64,000 bases of DNA, from positions 186,001 to 250,000 of the forward strand of contig NZ_JANFPI010000004.1 in NCBI RefSeq assembly GCF_026552795.1. The letters run 5' to 3'. The position numbers and the translations under genes were made by a program. Below the pieces are notes generated by a model, which did no database searches, was not told the DNA's origin, and was given only the letters and a program-made list of their open reading frames with translations. Source of the DNA: Ectorhizobium quercum. GTDB taxonomy: Bacteria > Pseudomonadota > Alphaproteobacteria > Rhizobiales > Rhizobiaceae. This document shows positions 43,202 through 52,091 of this stretch, in pieces. Positions within the stretch are counted from its first letter, which is position 1, and the number at the start of each line of letters is the position of its first letter.

Positions 43202-43489
43202 ATGCGCAACGACGAAGCCGTTCAGTGCCTGTTCGAGGATGCCGTTCGCAGCGACCGTTTCGTCGGCTTTGCACGGCATCGTCCCTCCCGTTTCGACGTG
43301 CATCTGACGCTCGGCCCGTGCCAGGGCGCCGGCGACGATCTTTCGATCCGGGCCGGCGACGCGCTGACGGACGCGCTCGAAGCGGCGGAACGCCGCGCCC
43401 GGCAGGACTGCGTCGTCCACGATGTCGAAGGGATCGGCGGCGGCCGTCACCGGCCCGGCGGTCAGATCCCCTCGGCGATGCCCGTATAG
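43202..43489 (+). CDS. Small protein of unknown function
   Basis: 95 residues beginning M-R-N-D-E-A-V-Q and ending P-S-A-M-P-V; contains RFDVHLTLGPCQGAGDDLSI. No named family recognised. Support for coding is a near-perfect ribosome-binding site (GGAGGAA, 8 bases before the ATG), normal codon use in this frame, and a position directly across the operator from the kinase gene. Its 3' end overlaps the convergent DUF1989 gene by 28 bases. A very long open frame upstream of this ATG is the antisense of the kinase and lyase genes. Confidence 0.55.
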   Translation: MRNDEAVQCLFEDAVRSDRFVGFARHRPSRFDVHLTLGPCQGAGDDLSIRAGDALTDALEAAERRARQDCVVHDVEGIGGGRHRPGGQIPSAMPV

Positions 43490-44331
43490 CCGTTCGGTTC
43501 GGGGAACGGCCAGTCCGCCAACAGGGCGGGATCGGGCCGGAAGATCTCGACCTTCAGCGGATGGCACCGCGCGGTGTCGCTCGAATGGGTGGCGCTGCAA
43601 TCGCCGCCGGGGCAGGCCGAAAGCGCGCCGAGAAGATCGATTTCGGCGAACAGTTCGAGATAATCGCCCGGACGGACCGGGCTCGCCTTCATGAAATATT
43701 GCTTCGTATCCGCCGTGAAGCCGGTACACATGAAGACGTTCAGCACGTCGTGAACGAAGGGCTCGGCCTCGTGCATCGAAAGGCCCCTTTCCTTCGCCAG
43801 CGCGCGGCAGAGGTTCGAATGGCAGCAATTGTGATAATCGCCGCCGGAAAGAAGACGGTTCGTGTAGGGGTCGCAGCGCGTGCCGATCACATCGTGGACG
43901 CCGCCGCCGTCGGCGTCGAAACCGTACCAGCCGAGCGTGTCGTGGCTGATCGTCGCCATCGGCCGCAGCGCCGGCAGCGTACTCCATAGCCGGTTGCCGG
44001 TGGTGACGTGGGTCGCGTGTAGCGCCCGTGTCTTGCCGCTGAAGAACCGCTCCGAAAGATCGTTGGCGTTCCACAGGTTGAGGTCGCCGACCTGCGGCCC
44101 CTCGATGCTGACGATGCGGAAGAAATGCCCCTTCGGCACCCGGAAGGTCGCCCCTTCGCGCGGCGGCACGATCACCTCGTCCGTCTTTTCCAGCGTGGCG
44201 CGGGCCCGTTCGAGCAAGGTCATGTCCGGCATCGGCAGGGTGCCGTTCGGATAGACGACGACGGGGCTGACGGCGCGGCGCCGGGCGGCGTCGGCGGGCG
44301 GAACGATGCGGGGATCGATGGGCATGGGCAC
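43462..44331 (-). CDS. DUF1989 (urea carboxylase-associated) family protein
   Basis: 289-residue DUF1989 protein. VPKGHFFRIVSIEGPQVGDLNLWN near 64-87, the H-x-x-x-C/Cys cluster NCCHSNLCRAL near 160, FMCTGF and CPGGDCSATHS near 245 form the likely metal site. Related domains occur in Tdm (this window), in proteins beside urea carboxylase and in guanidine or amine metabolism. Substrate unknown. Expressed from its own 150-base promoter region containing TTTATCGATAAA. Its stop is about 410 bases before the kinase gene on the same strand. Confidence 0.8.
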   Translation of the reverse strand: MPMPIDPRIVPPADAARRRAVSPVVVYPNGTLPMPDMTLLERARATLEKTDEVIVPPREGATFRVPKGHFFRIVSIEGPQVGDLNLWNANDLSERFFSGKTRALHATHVTTGNRLWSTLPALRPMATISHDTLGWYGFDADGGGVHDVIGTRCDPYTNRLLSGGDYHNCCHSNLCRALAKERGLSMHEAEPFVHDVLNVFMCTGFTADTKQYFMKASPVRPGDYLELFAEIDLLGALSACPGGDCSATHSSDTARCHPLKVEIFRPDPALLADWPFPEPNGYTGIAEGI

Positions 44332-44421
44332 TCCGGATGATGGTGTCGCGGAGGGAGCGGGCGGAGGTATCGCCCGCCCGCCATCCGCACCGCCGATGGA
44401 GCGACTATAATACGATGACGA

Positions 44422-44433
44422 TTTATCGATAAA
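44422..44433 (-). promoter_or_regulatory. Palindrome in the promoter region of the DUF1989 gene
   Basis: TTTATCGATAAA, a perfect 12-base palindrome about 90 bases before the DUF1989 start, followed on that strand by TATTATAGT which could be a -10 element. Likely a regulator site, possibly GntR-type, given the TRAP neighbourhood. Confidence 0.45.
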
Positions 44434-44481
44434 GTGTTTTCTTGGTGCCGTGGTTCCGGTTCCCGCCAGAGGAATGGCGGA

Positions 44482-45786
44482 TCAGTTGAACATGGTGTTC
44501 GGGATGAGCAGTGCGATGTCCGGGAACAGGATGATGAGCAGCAGGCCGGTCAGCATCGCCAGCAGGAAAGGCAGGATGCCGCGGAAGATCGTCGTCAGCG
44601 GCACGTCCTCGGCCACGCCCTTGACCACGAAGACGTTGAGGCCGACCGGCGGCGTGATCATGCTCATTTCGATGACGATGACCACCACGACGCCGAACCA
44701 GATCGGATCGAAGCCGTTCTGGACGATGACCGGAAAGACGATGGGGATCGTCACCACCAGCATCGCCAGCCCGTCGAGGAACATGCCGAGCACGATGTAG
44801 GTGAGGATGATGACGGCCAGGCTGCCATAGGGGCCGAGCCCCAGCGTCGCCAGCCCCTCGCCGAGCGCGGTGGGAATGTGGGTGACGGCCAGGAACGGGT
44901 TGAGGACGTTGGCGCCGATCACGATCATGTAGAGCATGGCGGAGGTCTTGACCGTGTCGAACACCGCCTGCCGGAACGCGGCCAGGGAAATCGCGCGGCG
45001 CGCGACCGCCAGGAGGATGACGAGGGCCGCGCCGATGCCGGAGGCCTCGACCGGGGTGAAGGCGCCGATATAGATGCCGCCGATCGACAGGACGATGACC
45101 GCGACCAGCGGCATCGCCTGCCCGAGCACGGCGATCCGCCTGCCGAACGGCACGGCCTCGCCGCGCGGCCCGGCGGCCGGGTTGAGCGAGACCACGACCA
45201 GCACGGCGGCGATGAACAGCGCCGTCATCAGCAGGCCCGGCAGGATGCCGGCCATGAACAGCCGTCCGATCGATTCCTCGGTCAGGATCGCGTAGATCAC
45301 GAAAGCCGTCGACGGCGGAATGAGGAAGCCGAGCGTTCCCCCCGCCGCGATGGCGCCGGTGGAAAGCCCGTCGGCATAGCCGCGCCGGCGCATTTCCGGC
45401 AGGGCGACCTTGCCGATGGTCACGGCGGTGGCGACGGAGGAGCCGCAGACGGCGGAAAAGGCCGCGCAGCCGATGACCGACGCGGAGGCGAGCCCGCCGC
45501 GGAAACGGCCGATCCAGGCGAAGGCGGCTTCGTAGAGCCCCCGGCTGAAGCCCGCCGCCGAGGCGACGTTGCCGAGCAGCACGAACATCGGGATGACGAT
45601 CAGCGAATAGGCCGAAACGGCGGCGTAGCTTTCGGTCAAAAGCACGGCACCTGCGGCCCAGATGCCGTTCAGCATCCACAGCCCGAAGAAGCCGACGATC
45701 AGCATGGCAAAGGCGACGGGTGTGCGCAGGATCATCAGCAGGAACATGCAGACGATGCCTATGGTGCCGACGAAAATGGGACTCAT
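44482..45786 (-). CDS. TRAP transporter large permease (DctM family)
   Basis: 434 residues, about 12 hydrophobic helices. DctM segments: IPMFVLLGNVASAAGFS near 65-81, CGSSVATAVTIGKVALPEM near 113-131, GFLIPPSTAFVIYAILTEES near 150-170 and SMITPPVGLNVFVVKGVA near 375-393. The ATG overlaps the dctQ stop (ATGA). Last gene of a dctP-dctQ-dctM operon on the minus strand. Substrate unknown; candidates are an organic acid for the DUF1989 / kinase genes downstream or an aromatic acid for the gal genes upstream. Confidence 0.92.
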   Translation of the reverse strand: MSPIFVGTIGIVCMFLLMILRTPVAFAMLIVGFFGLWMLNGIWAAGAVLLTESYAAVSAYSLIVIPMFVLLGNVASAAGFSRGLYEAAFAWIGRFRGGLASASVIGCAAFSAVCGSSVATAVTIGKVALPEMRRRGYADGLSTGAIAAGGTLGFLIPPSTAFVIYAILTEESIGRLFMAGILPGLLMTALFIAAVLVVVSLNPAAGPRGEAVPFGRRIAVLGQAMPLVAVIVLSIGGIYIGAFTPVEASGIGAALVILLAVARRAISLAAFRQAVFDTVKTSAMLYMIVIGANVLNPFLAVTHIPTALGEGLATLGLGPYGSLAVIILTYIVLGMFLDGLAMLVVTIPIVFPVIVQNGFDPIWFGVVVVIVIEMSMITPPVGLNVFVVKGVAEDVPLTTIFRGILPFLLAMLTGLLLIILFPDIALLIPNTMFN

Positions 45787-46286
45787 TGCTCGTATCTCCC
45801 CGCGAGCAGAAGGACGATCTGGGCGGCGAAGACCAGAACGCAAAGGGCCATGCCGGCGGCGATCATGGCGTAGAAGGGCCAGATCGGCAGGTTCAGCATG
45901 TTGGTGGCGTCATTGTATTCGAAGGCGTCCAGCGCCTTCAGCCAGGCGCGCCAGACGAGCGCCGACAGCACGAAGCCGGACAGCAGCCGCGACAGGATAT
46001 CCCCCGAGAAGCGCCCCGCCCGCCCGATGGCCTCGTCGAGGACGTCGACGCGGACATGGCCCCTCGTCTCGGTGCAATAGGGCAGCGCCAGCATGACGAC
46101 GGCGACGGAGGCAAGCTGGATGATCTCGTTGGAGCCGAGGATCGGATAGGCGAATACGAACCGCAGCACGACGCCGACCGCGATCACCATCATCATGAAC
46201 AGCAGGCTCAATCCCGCCAGGACGGCGAGAAAGAGCGTCGTCCGTTCCAGCGCCTTGTACCAGGCAGGTCGGAGATGCGCGCTCAT
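45783..46286 (-). CDS. TRAP transporter small permease (DctQ family)
   Basis: 167 residues with four predicted helices and the DctQ pattern ILGSNEIIQLASVAVVMLAL near 50-70 (here N-E in place of the W-x-E-E form), then TETRGHVRVDVL, a conserved H-x-x-V-D segment. It begins 5 bases after the dctP stop and overlaps dctM by 4 bases. Confidence 0.9.
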   Translation of the reverse strand: MSAHLRPAWYKALERTTLFLAVLAGLSLLFMMMVIAVGVVLRFVFAYPILGSNEIIQLASVAVVMLALPYCTETRGHVRVDVLDEAIGRAGRFSGDILSRLLSGFVLSALVWRAWLKALDAFEYNDATNMLNLPIWPFYAMIAAGMALCVLVFAAQIVLLLAGRYEQ

Positions 46287-46291
46287 GCCCG

Positions 46292-47281
46292 TTACTTCGC
46301 TTTCAGCGCGTCGACGACGCTGCGCGCATCGACGCCGGCAGCACTTGCTTCGGCCACCACCTTGTCGACGACAGGGGCGGAGAGCGCATTGAACGCGGCC
46401 GCTTCCTCAGGCGTCAGGCGTATGACCTCCTTGCCCGGCAGCGCGGCGAAGGCGTCGATGCCCTTCTGGGCCTCGGTGAGTTGCACCCGGTTGCCGAGAT
46501 CGGAAACCTCGCGGCCGACCTTGTCGACGGCGGCTTGCTGTTCGGCCGGCAGGGCGGCATAGGCGTCGCGGTTCATGACGATGAAGAACGGCGAGATCGT
46601 CGTATCCATGCCGATGGTGAGGTATTGCGCGACCTCTCCGAGCTTGAAGGCCAGCGTGGCGGTTCCGTCGATCATGGCGGCGTCGATCACCCCGGTCTGG
46701 AGCGCGTTGTAGATGTCGGACACCGGCATGGAGACCGGCGAGCCGCCCCAGGCTTCGACGATGAGCCCGGCATTGCGCGAGGGAACGCGTATCTTGAGGC
46801 CGCGGACGTCCTCCGGCTTGCGCACCGCCTTGGCGCGCGAATAAAGCAGGTTCTGGGCGCTAGACCACAGGCTGACCAGCTTGACGCGGCGATATTCCGG
46901 CTGAAGCACGTCGATGTGCTCCCACAGCGTCGCCGTTCCGTCGGCTTCCGTCAGCACCCCGGGCAGTTCGCTCAGCAGGGTCATGGGGAAGCTGGATGCC
47001 GTGTAGCCGGGAAGGCCGACGGCAAGCTCGGCGACGCCATCCACCACGCGCGAATACTGGTCGGTGGGCCCGGCGCCGAGCTCGCCGCCGCTATAGATCC
47101 TGACGGTGAGCGCACCGCCGGTCTCGGCTGCGATCTTCTCGGCCAGCGGCTCGAACGCGCCGGGCACGTAAGGGTGCGTGGGCGCCATGTAGTTGGCGAA
47201 CTTGAGTTCGGCCGCCAGCGCGGCGGACGCCATGAGTGCCGCCCCGAAAACGGCGGCGGTGATTTTCTGCATGAAATTCAT
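46292..47281 (-). CDS. TRAP transporter substrate-binding protein (DctP family)
   Basis: 329 residues with a Sec signal peptide (MNFMQKITAAVFGAALMASA, cleavage after ALA at about 23). DctP core: TGGALTVRIYSGGELG near 54-69, the carboxylate-binding Arg in LKIRVPSRNAGLIVEAWGG, and ALQTGVIDAAMI. GGAGGAGAACC is an excellent ribosome-binding site. First gene of the second TRAP operon. The 157-base gap to the LysR gene stop holds its promoter. Confidence 0.9.
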   Translation of the reverse strand: MNFMQKITAAVFGAALMASAALAAELKFANYMAPTHPYVPGAFEPLAEKIAAETGGALTVRIYSGGELGAGPTDQYSRVVDGVAELAVGLPGYTASSFPMTLLSELPGVLTEADGTATLWEHIDVLQPEYRRVKLVSLWSSAQNLLYSRAKAVRKPEDVRGLKIRVPSRNAGLIVEAWGGSPVSMPVSDIYNALQTGVIDAAMIDGTATLAFKLGEVAQYLTIGMDTTISPFFIVMNRDAYAALPAEQQAAVDKVGREVSDLGNRVQLTEAQKGIDAFAALPGKEVIRLTPEEAAAFNALSAPVVDKVVAEASAAGVDARSVVDALKAK

Positions 47282-47438
47282 TTGGTTCTCCTCCAGCAAG
47301 ATAGTGTTCCCGCCCCTGCGGGACCGTTCACCCGATGCGCATCGCCGCGCATGCCTCTCCTGCCCTCCTCGTCTCGTATCCTTGAGCAAATCGGCGGGAA
47401 GAACCATTCCAAAACCGGAGGATGTCCATAAGTTCTTG

Positions 47439-48641
47439 CTATACCGCGGCGCTGGCGATGAAATCGAGAAACTGCTGCTGCGCCGCCGTGGGCAGCCAGT
47501 CGCGCCGCAGCGTCAGGCCGATGGGACGCGAGGTGTGCGCCAGATCGACGGGCAGCGCCCGCATCAGGCCGCGGGCGATTTCTGCCTCCGCCTGAAGGCG
47601 GGAGGTGCAGCCGAGATGGTCGCTGGCGTCGAGAAGCTCGCGCATCAGGATGAGCGAGCCGGATTCGACGATGCTTCTCGGCGCCCTGTCGCCAAGCGGT
47701 GCGAACAGGGCGTCGAAATGGCGGCGGATCGGCGTGTCCTTCTGCCCGACGATCCAGGGATAGGCGGCGATCTCCTCAAGCGTCAGCGTCTCCCTGTCCG
47801 CCAGCGGATGGCGGCGGCCGGACACGAGCACCAGCGTATCGGAAAACAGCGCCCGCTGCTCGACGTCGCCGATCGGCACCGGATCGCGCAACGCGCCGAT
47901 CAGGAAATCGATCTCGCCGCGCCGGAGGCCGGACAGCAGGTCCGCATAGGGGCCTTCGAGAATCTGGATCGGCAGGTTCGGCCGCAGCTTGCGGAAAGCG
48001 GCGATGGCCTGGGGCAGCGCGAAGGAGCGCGACAGCGGCATCGCCCCGACGACGATGCGGCCCGCCTCCCGCGCGGTGATCTCGGCCAGGTCCGCATCGG
48101 CCTGGGCCAGTTCCGCGAAGGCGAGCCGCGCGGCCTGGCCGAGCGCCTGCGCCGCCCGCGTCGCGACCATGCCGTAGGACGTCCGTTCGAAGAGCGGCCG
48201 CGCCGCCTCGTGTTCGAGCTGGGTGACGGCGCGGTGGACCGTTGGCTGCGCAAGGCCGAGCCGGCGCGCCGCCAGCGTGAAGTTCTCGGTTTCCCGGACG
48301 GCGATCAGCGCGTTGAGCTGCGCCGTCGTCGCCGTCACCCTGAGACGTGGCGACAGTTCGGCCAGCGCCGGATCGAGAAAGGCGAAGGCGCGGCGAAGGC
48401 GGCGCGCCAGCACGGTGCCGGCATCGTTGGCGAAAAGCCGCTGCGGCGTGCGGGTGAAGAGCGGCAGGCCCGCCCCGGCCTCCAGCTTGGAAAGCGCCTG
48501 CGTCACCGCCGGTTGCGAAACGAAGCAAAGCTCGGCGGCGCGGGTGACGGAGCCGGTGTCGACGGCGGCGAGGAACACCCTGAGATGGCGCAGGTTGAGC
48601 TGGGCCGTCTTGGCCGGAACCGGGGCGGGCGCCGCGCTCAC
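47439..48641 (-). CDS. LysR-type regulator with two tandem HTH domains
   Basis: 400 residues, about 100 longer than normal LysR proteins because two winged-HTH domains occur in series: the first at about 16-75 (FLAAVDTGSVTRAAELCFVS, then QPAVTQALSKLE), the second at about 108-168 (LIAVRETENFTLAARRLGLA, then QPTVHRAVTQLE). The effector-binding domain follows (about 190-395, IDFLIGALRDPVPIGDVEQR). It starts at a GTG overlapping the stop of the DUF1932 oxidoreductase gene (GTGA). It is the probable activator of the divergent gal operon, possibly with an aromatic acid or oxalomesaconate as inducer. Confidence 0.85.
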   Translation of the reverse strand: MSAAPAPVPAKTAQLNLRHLRVFLAAVDTGSVTRAAELCFVSQPAVTQALSKLEAGAGLPLFTRTPQRLFANDAGTVLARRLRRAFAFLDPALAELSPRLRVTATTAQLNALIAVRETENFTLAARRLGLAQPTVHRAVTQLEHEAARPLFERTSYGMVATRAAQALGQAARLAFAELAQADADLAEITAREAGRIVVGAMPLSRSFALPQAIAAFRKLRPNLPIQILEGPYADLLSGLRRGEIDFLIGALRDPVPIGDVEQRALFSDTLVLVSGRRHPLADRETLTLEEIAAYPWIVGQKDTPIRRHFDALFAPLGDRAPRSIVESGSLILMRELLDASDHLGCTSRLQAEAEIARGLMRALPVDLAHTSRPIGLTLRRDWLPTAAQQQFLDFIASAAV

Positions 48642-49516
48642 GGCGCCAGCCGGTTAAGGATGCGGTCCGCCCGTGCGTCGAGCGCCGCATCGCCGGGTGC
48701 AAGCGCAAGGCCGGCGATCTGCCGCTGCCATTGCGCCGCCGCCTGCGTCATGCGGTCGGGCACGCCCAGATCGCGCAGCGTCACGGCCACCTCCGTCATC
48801 TCGGCGGCGCGGCGCGCGCCGTGAACCATCATCCGTTCCAGATTGTAGGCGCCGCGCGCCTTCCAGTCGAAGCCGGGGTCGGATGCCTGCAACGAGGCGA
48901 GCACGGCCTCTTCCACGCCGGCGCGCCGCGCCGCCAGCAGGCATTCGGCCGTCAGCGCCTCCAGCCCCTTGATCATGACCGAGCGCAGCATCTTGATGGC
49001 CGAGGCCTGCCCGACGCGGTTTCCGGCAAGCGTGGGGCGCATGTCGAGCCCGGCCAGCAGCGCCTGCGCCTCTCCTGCCGCCTCCCCGGCCAGAAGGACC
49101 GGCGTGCGGTGCCGGGCCGGATGGATGGGCGCCATGATCGCCATGTCCACATAGCGCCCGCCCGCCGCCTCGATGAGGCCGGCGGCGGCCTGCTTGGTGG
49201 AGGGCGCGCAGGAATTGCCGTCGAGATAAAGCGTGCCGGGCCCGATGGCGACGGCAGCGCTTTCGGCGGCTTCCAGCGCCCGGTCGGCGGTGACGAGGCT
49301 GAAGACCGCGCCGGCCTCCGCCAGCCCGTCCGCAACGGTGGGCGCGCAGCGCACCCGCAGGTCCGCGCAGGCCCGGACGATGCCGGCGCGCGCCTCCCCT
49401 CCTGCGTCATGCTTGATGTCGAACGCCGAAAGCGGCGGCGGCGTCTCGAGCGATTCCCGCCATCCGGCCACGATGGCGCGCGCCGCTTCCCCGAAACCGA
49501 GCATCGCGATTTTCAT
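48638..49516 (-). CDS. NAD(P)-dependent oxidoreductase with DUF1932 domain
   Basis: 292 residues of the beta-hydroxyacid / 6-phosphogluconate dehydrogenase superfamily: N-terminal Rossmann motif MLGFGEAARAIVAGW (5-19), YLDGNSCAPSTKQAAAGLIE near 116-135 (substrate-binding region), catalytic Lys in ASAIKMLRSVMIKG near 192-205, and a helical DUF1932 C-terminal domain. It may reduce or oxidise a hydroxy/keto acid linked to aromatic breakdown. Divergent from galB and coupled to the tandem-HTH LysR gene. Substrate unknown. Confidence 0.82.
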   Translation of the reverse strand: MKIAMLGFGEAARAIVAGWRESLETPPPLSAFDIKHDAGGEARAGIVRACADLRVRCAPTVADGLAEAGAVFSLVTADRALEAAESAAVAIGPGTLYLDGNSCAPSTKQAAAGLIEAAGGRYVDMAIMAPIHPARHRTPVLLAGEAAGEAQALLAGLDMRPTLAGNRVGQASAIKMLRSVMIKGLEALTAECLLAARRAGVEEAVLASLQASDPGFDWKARGAYNLERMMVHGARRAAEMTEVAVTLRDLGVPDRMTQAAAQWQRQIAGLALAPGDAALDARADRILNRLAP

Positions 49517-49572
49517 TGCCTTTTCCTCCCTGCCTTCAGCCCCTTCGCTATCATGCCCGATTCTTGCAAATC

Positions 49573-49617
49573 CCGAAGCCCGTGGACAGTCGCCCTAGCC
49601 AAAACTTATGGCTTCGG
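49573..49617. promoter_or_regulatory. Inverted repeat in the gal divergent promoter
   Basis: CCGAAGCC (49573-49580) and GGCTTCGG (49610-49617) are perfect inverse complements separated by 29 bases, within the 169-base region between the DUF1932 gene and galB. A two-site arrangement would suit binding by a LysR protein with two HTH domains, but this is speculative. Confidence 0.4.
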
Positions 49618-49685
49618 CACGAAATCCGAATTGGCAAGCGGCCCGGTTGCGGGCGAGATCGGGGCGGATCAGGAAGGAGACCCCC

Positions 49686-50420
49686 ATGCCACAGAAAAAG
49701 ACCGCACTCGTCATCAGCGCCCATGCGGCGGATTTCGTCTGGCGCTGCGGCGGCGCCATCGCCCTGCATGCCGAAAAAGGCTATGACGTCACCGTCGTCT
49801 GCCTGTCCTTCGGGGAACGCGGCGAATCCGCCAAGCTGTGGAAAGAGCCGGGCATGACGCTGGAAAAGGTGAAGACCGCCCGCCGGGCCGAGGCGGAGAA
49901 GGCGGCCGTCGCGCTCGGCGTCCACGATCTCGTCTGCTTCGACCTCGGCGACTATCCGCTGCGCCTGACGGACGACGACAAATATCGCCTCGTCGACGTG
50001 ATCCGCGCCGTGCAGCCCGCCTTCATGCTCAGCCATTCGCAATACGACCCCTACAACACCGACCACATGTATGCGACGCAGGTGGCGCTGGAAACGCGCA
50101 TGATCGCCCAGGCCTGGGGCCACAAGCCCGGCGAGACGGTGCTCGGCGCGCCGCAGCTCTATCTGTTCGAGCCGCACCAGACCGAGCAGATGGGCTGGAA
50201 GCCCGACACCTTCCTCGATATCACGCCCGTCTGGGACAGGAAGCGCGCGGCGATCGAGTGCATGGAAGGCCAGGAACATCTGTGGGACTTCTATACGCGG
50301 GTGGCCGAGAACCGCGCCAACCACTTCATGCGCAACTCCGGCGGCCAGTCCGGCGGGCGCAAGGCGAAATATGCGGAAGGCTTCCAGTCGGTCTTCCCGC
50401 GCACGGTGGACGAACTTTGA
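49686..50420 (+). CDS. galB: 4-oxalomesaconate hydratase (GalB, PIG-L family)
   Basis: 244-residue zinc enzyme of the PIG-L/LmbE fold; GalB adds water to 4-oxalomesaconate to form 4-carboxy-4-hydroxy-2-oxoadipate. The sequence follows Pseudomonas putida GalB closely from memory: TALVISAHAADFVWRCGGAI, VVCLSFGERGESAKLW, LSHSQYDPYNTDHMYATQVA, LFEPHQTEQMGWKPDTFLDI and the end YAEGFQSVFPR. The usual PIG-L AHPDD is AHAAD, as in GalB. AGGAGACCCCC precedes the ATG. First gene of the operon galB-dioxygenase-galC-galD. Confidence 0.87.
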   Translation: MPQKKTALVISAHAADFVWRCGGAIALHAEKGYDVTVVCLSFGERGESAKLWKEPGMTLEKVKTARRAEAEKAAVALGVHDLVCFDLGDYPLRLTDDDKYRLVDVIRAVQPAFMLSHSQYDPYNTDHMYATQVALETRMIAQAWGHKPGETVLGAPQLYLFEPHQTEQMGWKPDTFLDITPVWDRKRAAIECMEGQEHLWDFYTRVAENRANHFMRNSGGQSGGRKAKYAEGFQSVFPRTVDEL

Positions 50421-50461
50421 CGGCCGCTTGAAGGGCTTCGAACGGGAGGAGGAAGAACCCG

Positions 50462-51418
50462 ATGGAACCTTGTTTCGATATCGCGCATCTGGCGCACGTC
50501 GAGATGTATACCGACAAGTTCGAGGAAAGCCTCGACTTCTTCACGCGCGTCTACGGCTTGTCGCTTTCGGGGCGGGACGAGAATTCCGCCTGGCTGCGCG
50601 CCTGGGACGACTACGAGTTCCACTCGCTGAAGCTGACGCGCCATCACACCACCGGCGTCGGCCACATCGCCTACCGCGCATCCTCGCCCGAGGCGCTGGA
50701 GCGGCGGGTGAAGGCGATCGAGGCGAGCGGCTACACGGTGATCGGCTGGGTGGAGGGCGACCGCGGCCACGGCCGCGCCTTCCGCTTCGAGGACCCGTTC
50801 GGCCATGTCTTCGAGATCTACTGGGACACGGTGCGATACAGGCCCGAGGGGGCGGACGTCCCGGCGCTGAAGAACACGGCGAGCGCGTTCACCGGGGCCG
50901 CGCCGCGCCGCATCGACCACCTGAACCTCCTGAGCGGCGACGTGACCGAGTTCCGCCGCTTCATGGAAACCTGCCTCGGCTCGCGCGTCACCGAGATCAT
51001 CCGGCTCGACAACGGCCGGATCGGCGGCTGCTGGTTCACGGTCAACAACAAGACCTACGACCTCGCCTGCACCGAGGAGCACGGCGGCGGCCACGGGCGG
51101 CTGCACCACGTCACCTACGCCACCGACCAGCGCGAGGACATATTGCGCGCCGCTGACATCTTTCTCCAGAACGGTGTGCATATCGAGACCGGCCCGCACA
51201 AGCATGCGGTGCAGGGCACCTTCTTCCTCTACGTCTGGGAGCCGGCGGGCAACCGCGTCGAGCTTGCCAATTCCGGCGCGCGGCTGATCCTCGCGCCCGA
51301 CTGGGAGCCGGTCGTCTGGACGCAGGCCGAGCGCCTGAAGGGACAGGCCTGGGGGCTGAAGACAATCGAGACATTCCACACGCACGGCACGCCGCCGGTG
51401 CAAGCCAAGGAGCATTGA
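50462..51418 (+). CDS. Extradiol ring-cleavage dioxygenase, VOC fold (HPCD/MndD-like)
   Basis: 318 residues made of two vicinal-oxygen-chelate modules. The Fe/Mn ligands of type I extradiol enzymes are present: H153 (RIDHLNLL), H215 or H216 (RLHHVTY) and E267 (NRVELAN). The last is at the same number as I recall for homoprotocatechuate 2,3-dioxygenase. It would open a catecholic or trihydroxy aromatic ring next to the hydroxyls. The known gallate dioxygenase (GalA/DesB) is of an unrelated type II (LigAB) fold, so this enzyme is an unexpected partner for GalB/C/D. It is 42 bases after galB and 1 base before galC. Confidence 0.82.
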   Translation: MEPCFDIAHLAHVEMYTDKFEESLDFFTRVYGLSLSGRDENSAWLRAWDDYEFHSLKLTRHHTTGVGHIAYRASSPEALERRVKAIEASGYTVIGWVEGDRGHGRAFRFEDPFGHVFEIYWDTVRYRPEGADVPALKNTASAFTGAAPRRIDHLNLLSGDVTEFRRFMETCLGSRVTEIIRLDNGRIGGCWFTVNNKTYDLACTEEHGGGHGRLHHVTYATDQREDILRAADIFLQNGVHIETGPHKHAVQGTFFLYVWEPAGNRVELANSGARLILAPDWEPVVWTQAERLKGQAWGLKTIETFHTHGTPPVQAKEH

Positions 51419-51419
51419 G

Positions 51420-52091
51420 ATGGGAATCGTCGTTCAGAACATCGCCCGCGCCGGCCAGGAAGTGATCGACGGGCTGGCTGAGGCCGGCGTCGCCACGGTT
51501 CACGAGGCGCAGGGTCGCAAGGGGCTTCTGGCCAGCTACATGCGCCCGATCTACAGCGGCGCCCAGATCGCCGGATCGGCGGTGACGATCTCCGCACCGC
51601 CCGGCGACAACTGGATGCTGCATGTGGCGATTGAGCAGGTGAAGCCGGGCGACATCCTCGTGCTCGCCCCGACCAGCCCGTGCGACAACGGCTATTTTGG
51701 CGATCTTCTCGCCACGTCGGCCCGGGCGCGCGGCTGCCTCGGCCTCGTCATCGACGCCGGGGTGCGCGACGTGCGCGACCTGACCCGGATGGACTTTCCG
51801 GTCTGGTCACGGGCGGTGTCCGCTGAGGGCACCGTCAAGGAAACGCCAGGTTCGGTGAACGCGCCGGTCGTCTGCGCGGGAGCTTATGTCGAGGCCGGCG
51901 ACGTGATCGTCGCCGACGATGACGGGGTGTGCGTGGTGCGGCGCGAGGAGGCCGAAACCGTGCTGGCGGCCGCCCGCAAGCGGCTGGCCAACGAGGAGGA
52001 GAAGCGCAGACGGCTGGCCGCGGGCGAACTCGGCCTCGATCTCTACGGCATGCGGCCCGCGCTTGCCGCCAAGGGACTGAAATATGTCTGA
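51420..52091 (+). CDS. galC: 4-carboxy-4-hydroxy-2-oxoadipate aldolase / oxaloacetate decarboxylase
   Basis: 223-residue RraA-fold class II aldolase that splits carboxy-hydroxy-oxoadipate to pyruvate and oxaloacetate. Family features: [19 protein letters not shown] near 22-40, [19 protein letters not shown] near 52-70, [20 protein letters not shown] near 85-105, and G-V-R-D-V-R-D with the catalytic Arg-Asp (about 114-120). The start follows the dioxygenase stop by one base and the end overlaps galD by 8 bases, so the three are translationally coupled. Confidence 0.9.
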   Translation: MGIVVQNIARAGQEVIDGLAEAGVATVHEAQGRKGLLASYMRPIYSGAQIAGSAVTISAPPGDNWMLHVAIEQVKPGDILVLAPTSPCDNGYFGDLLATSARARGCLGLVIDAGVRDVRDLTRMDFPVWSRAVSAEGTVKETPGSVNAPVVCAGAYVEAGDVIVADDDGVCVVRREEAETVLAAARKRLANEEEKRRRLAAGELGLDLYGMRPALAAKGLKYV

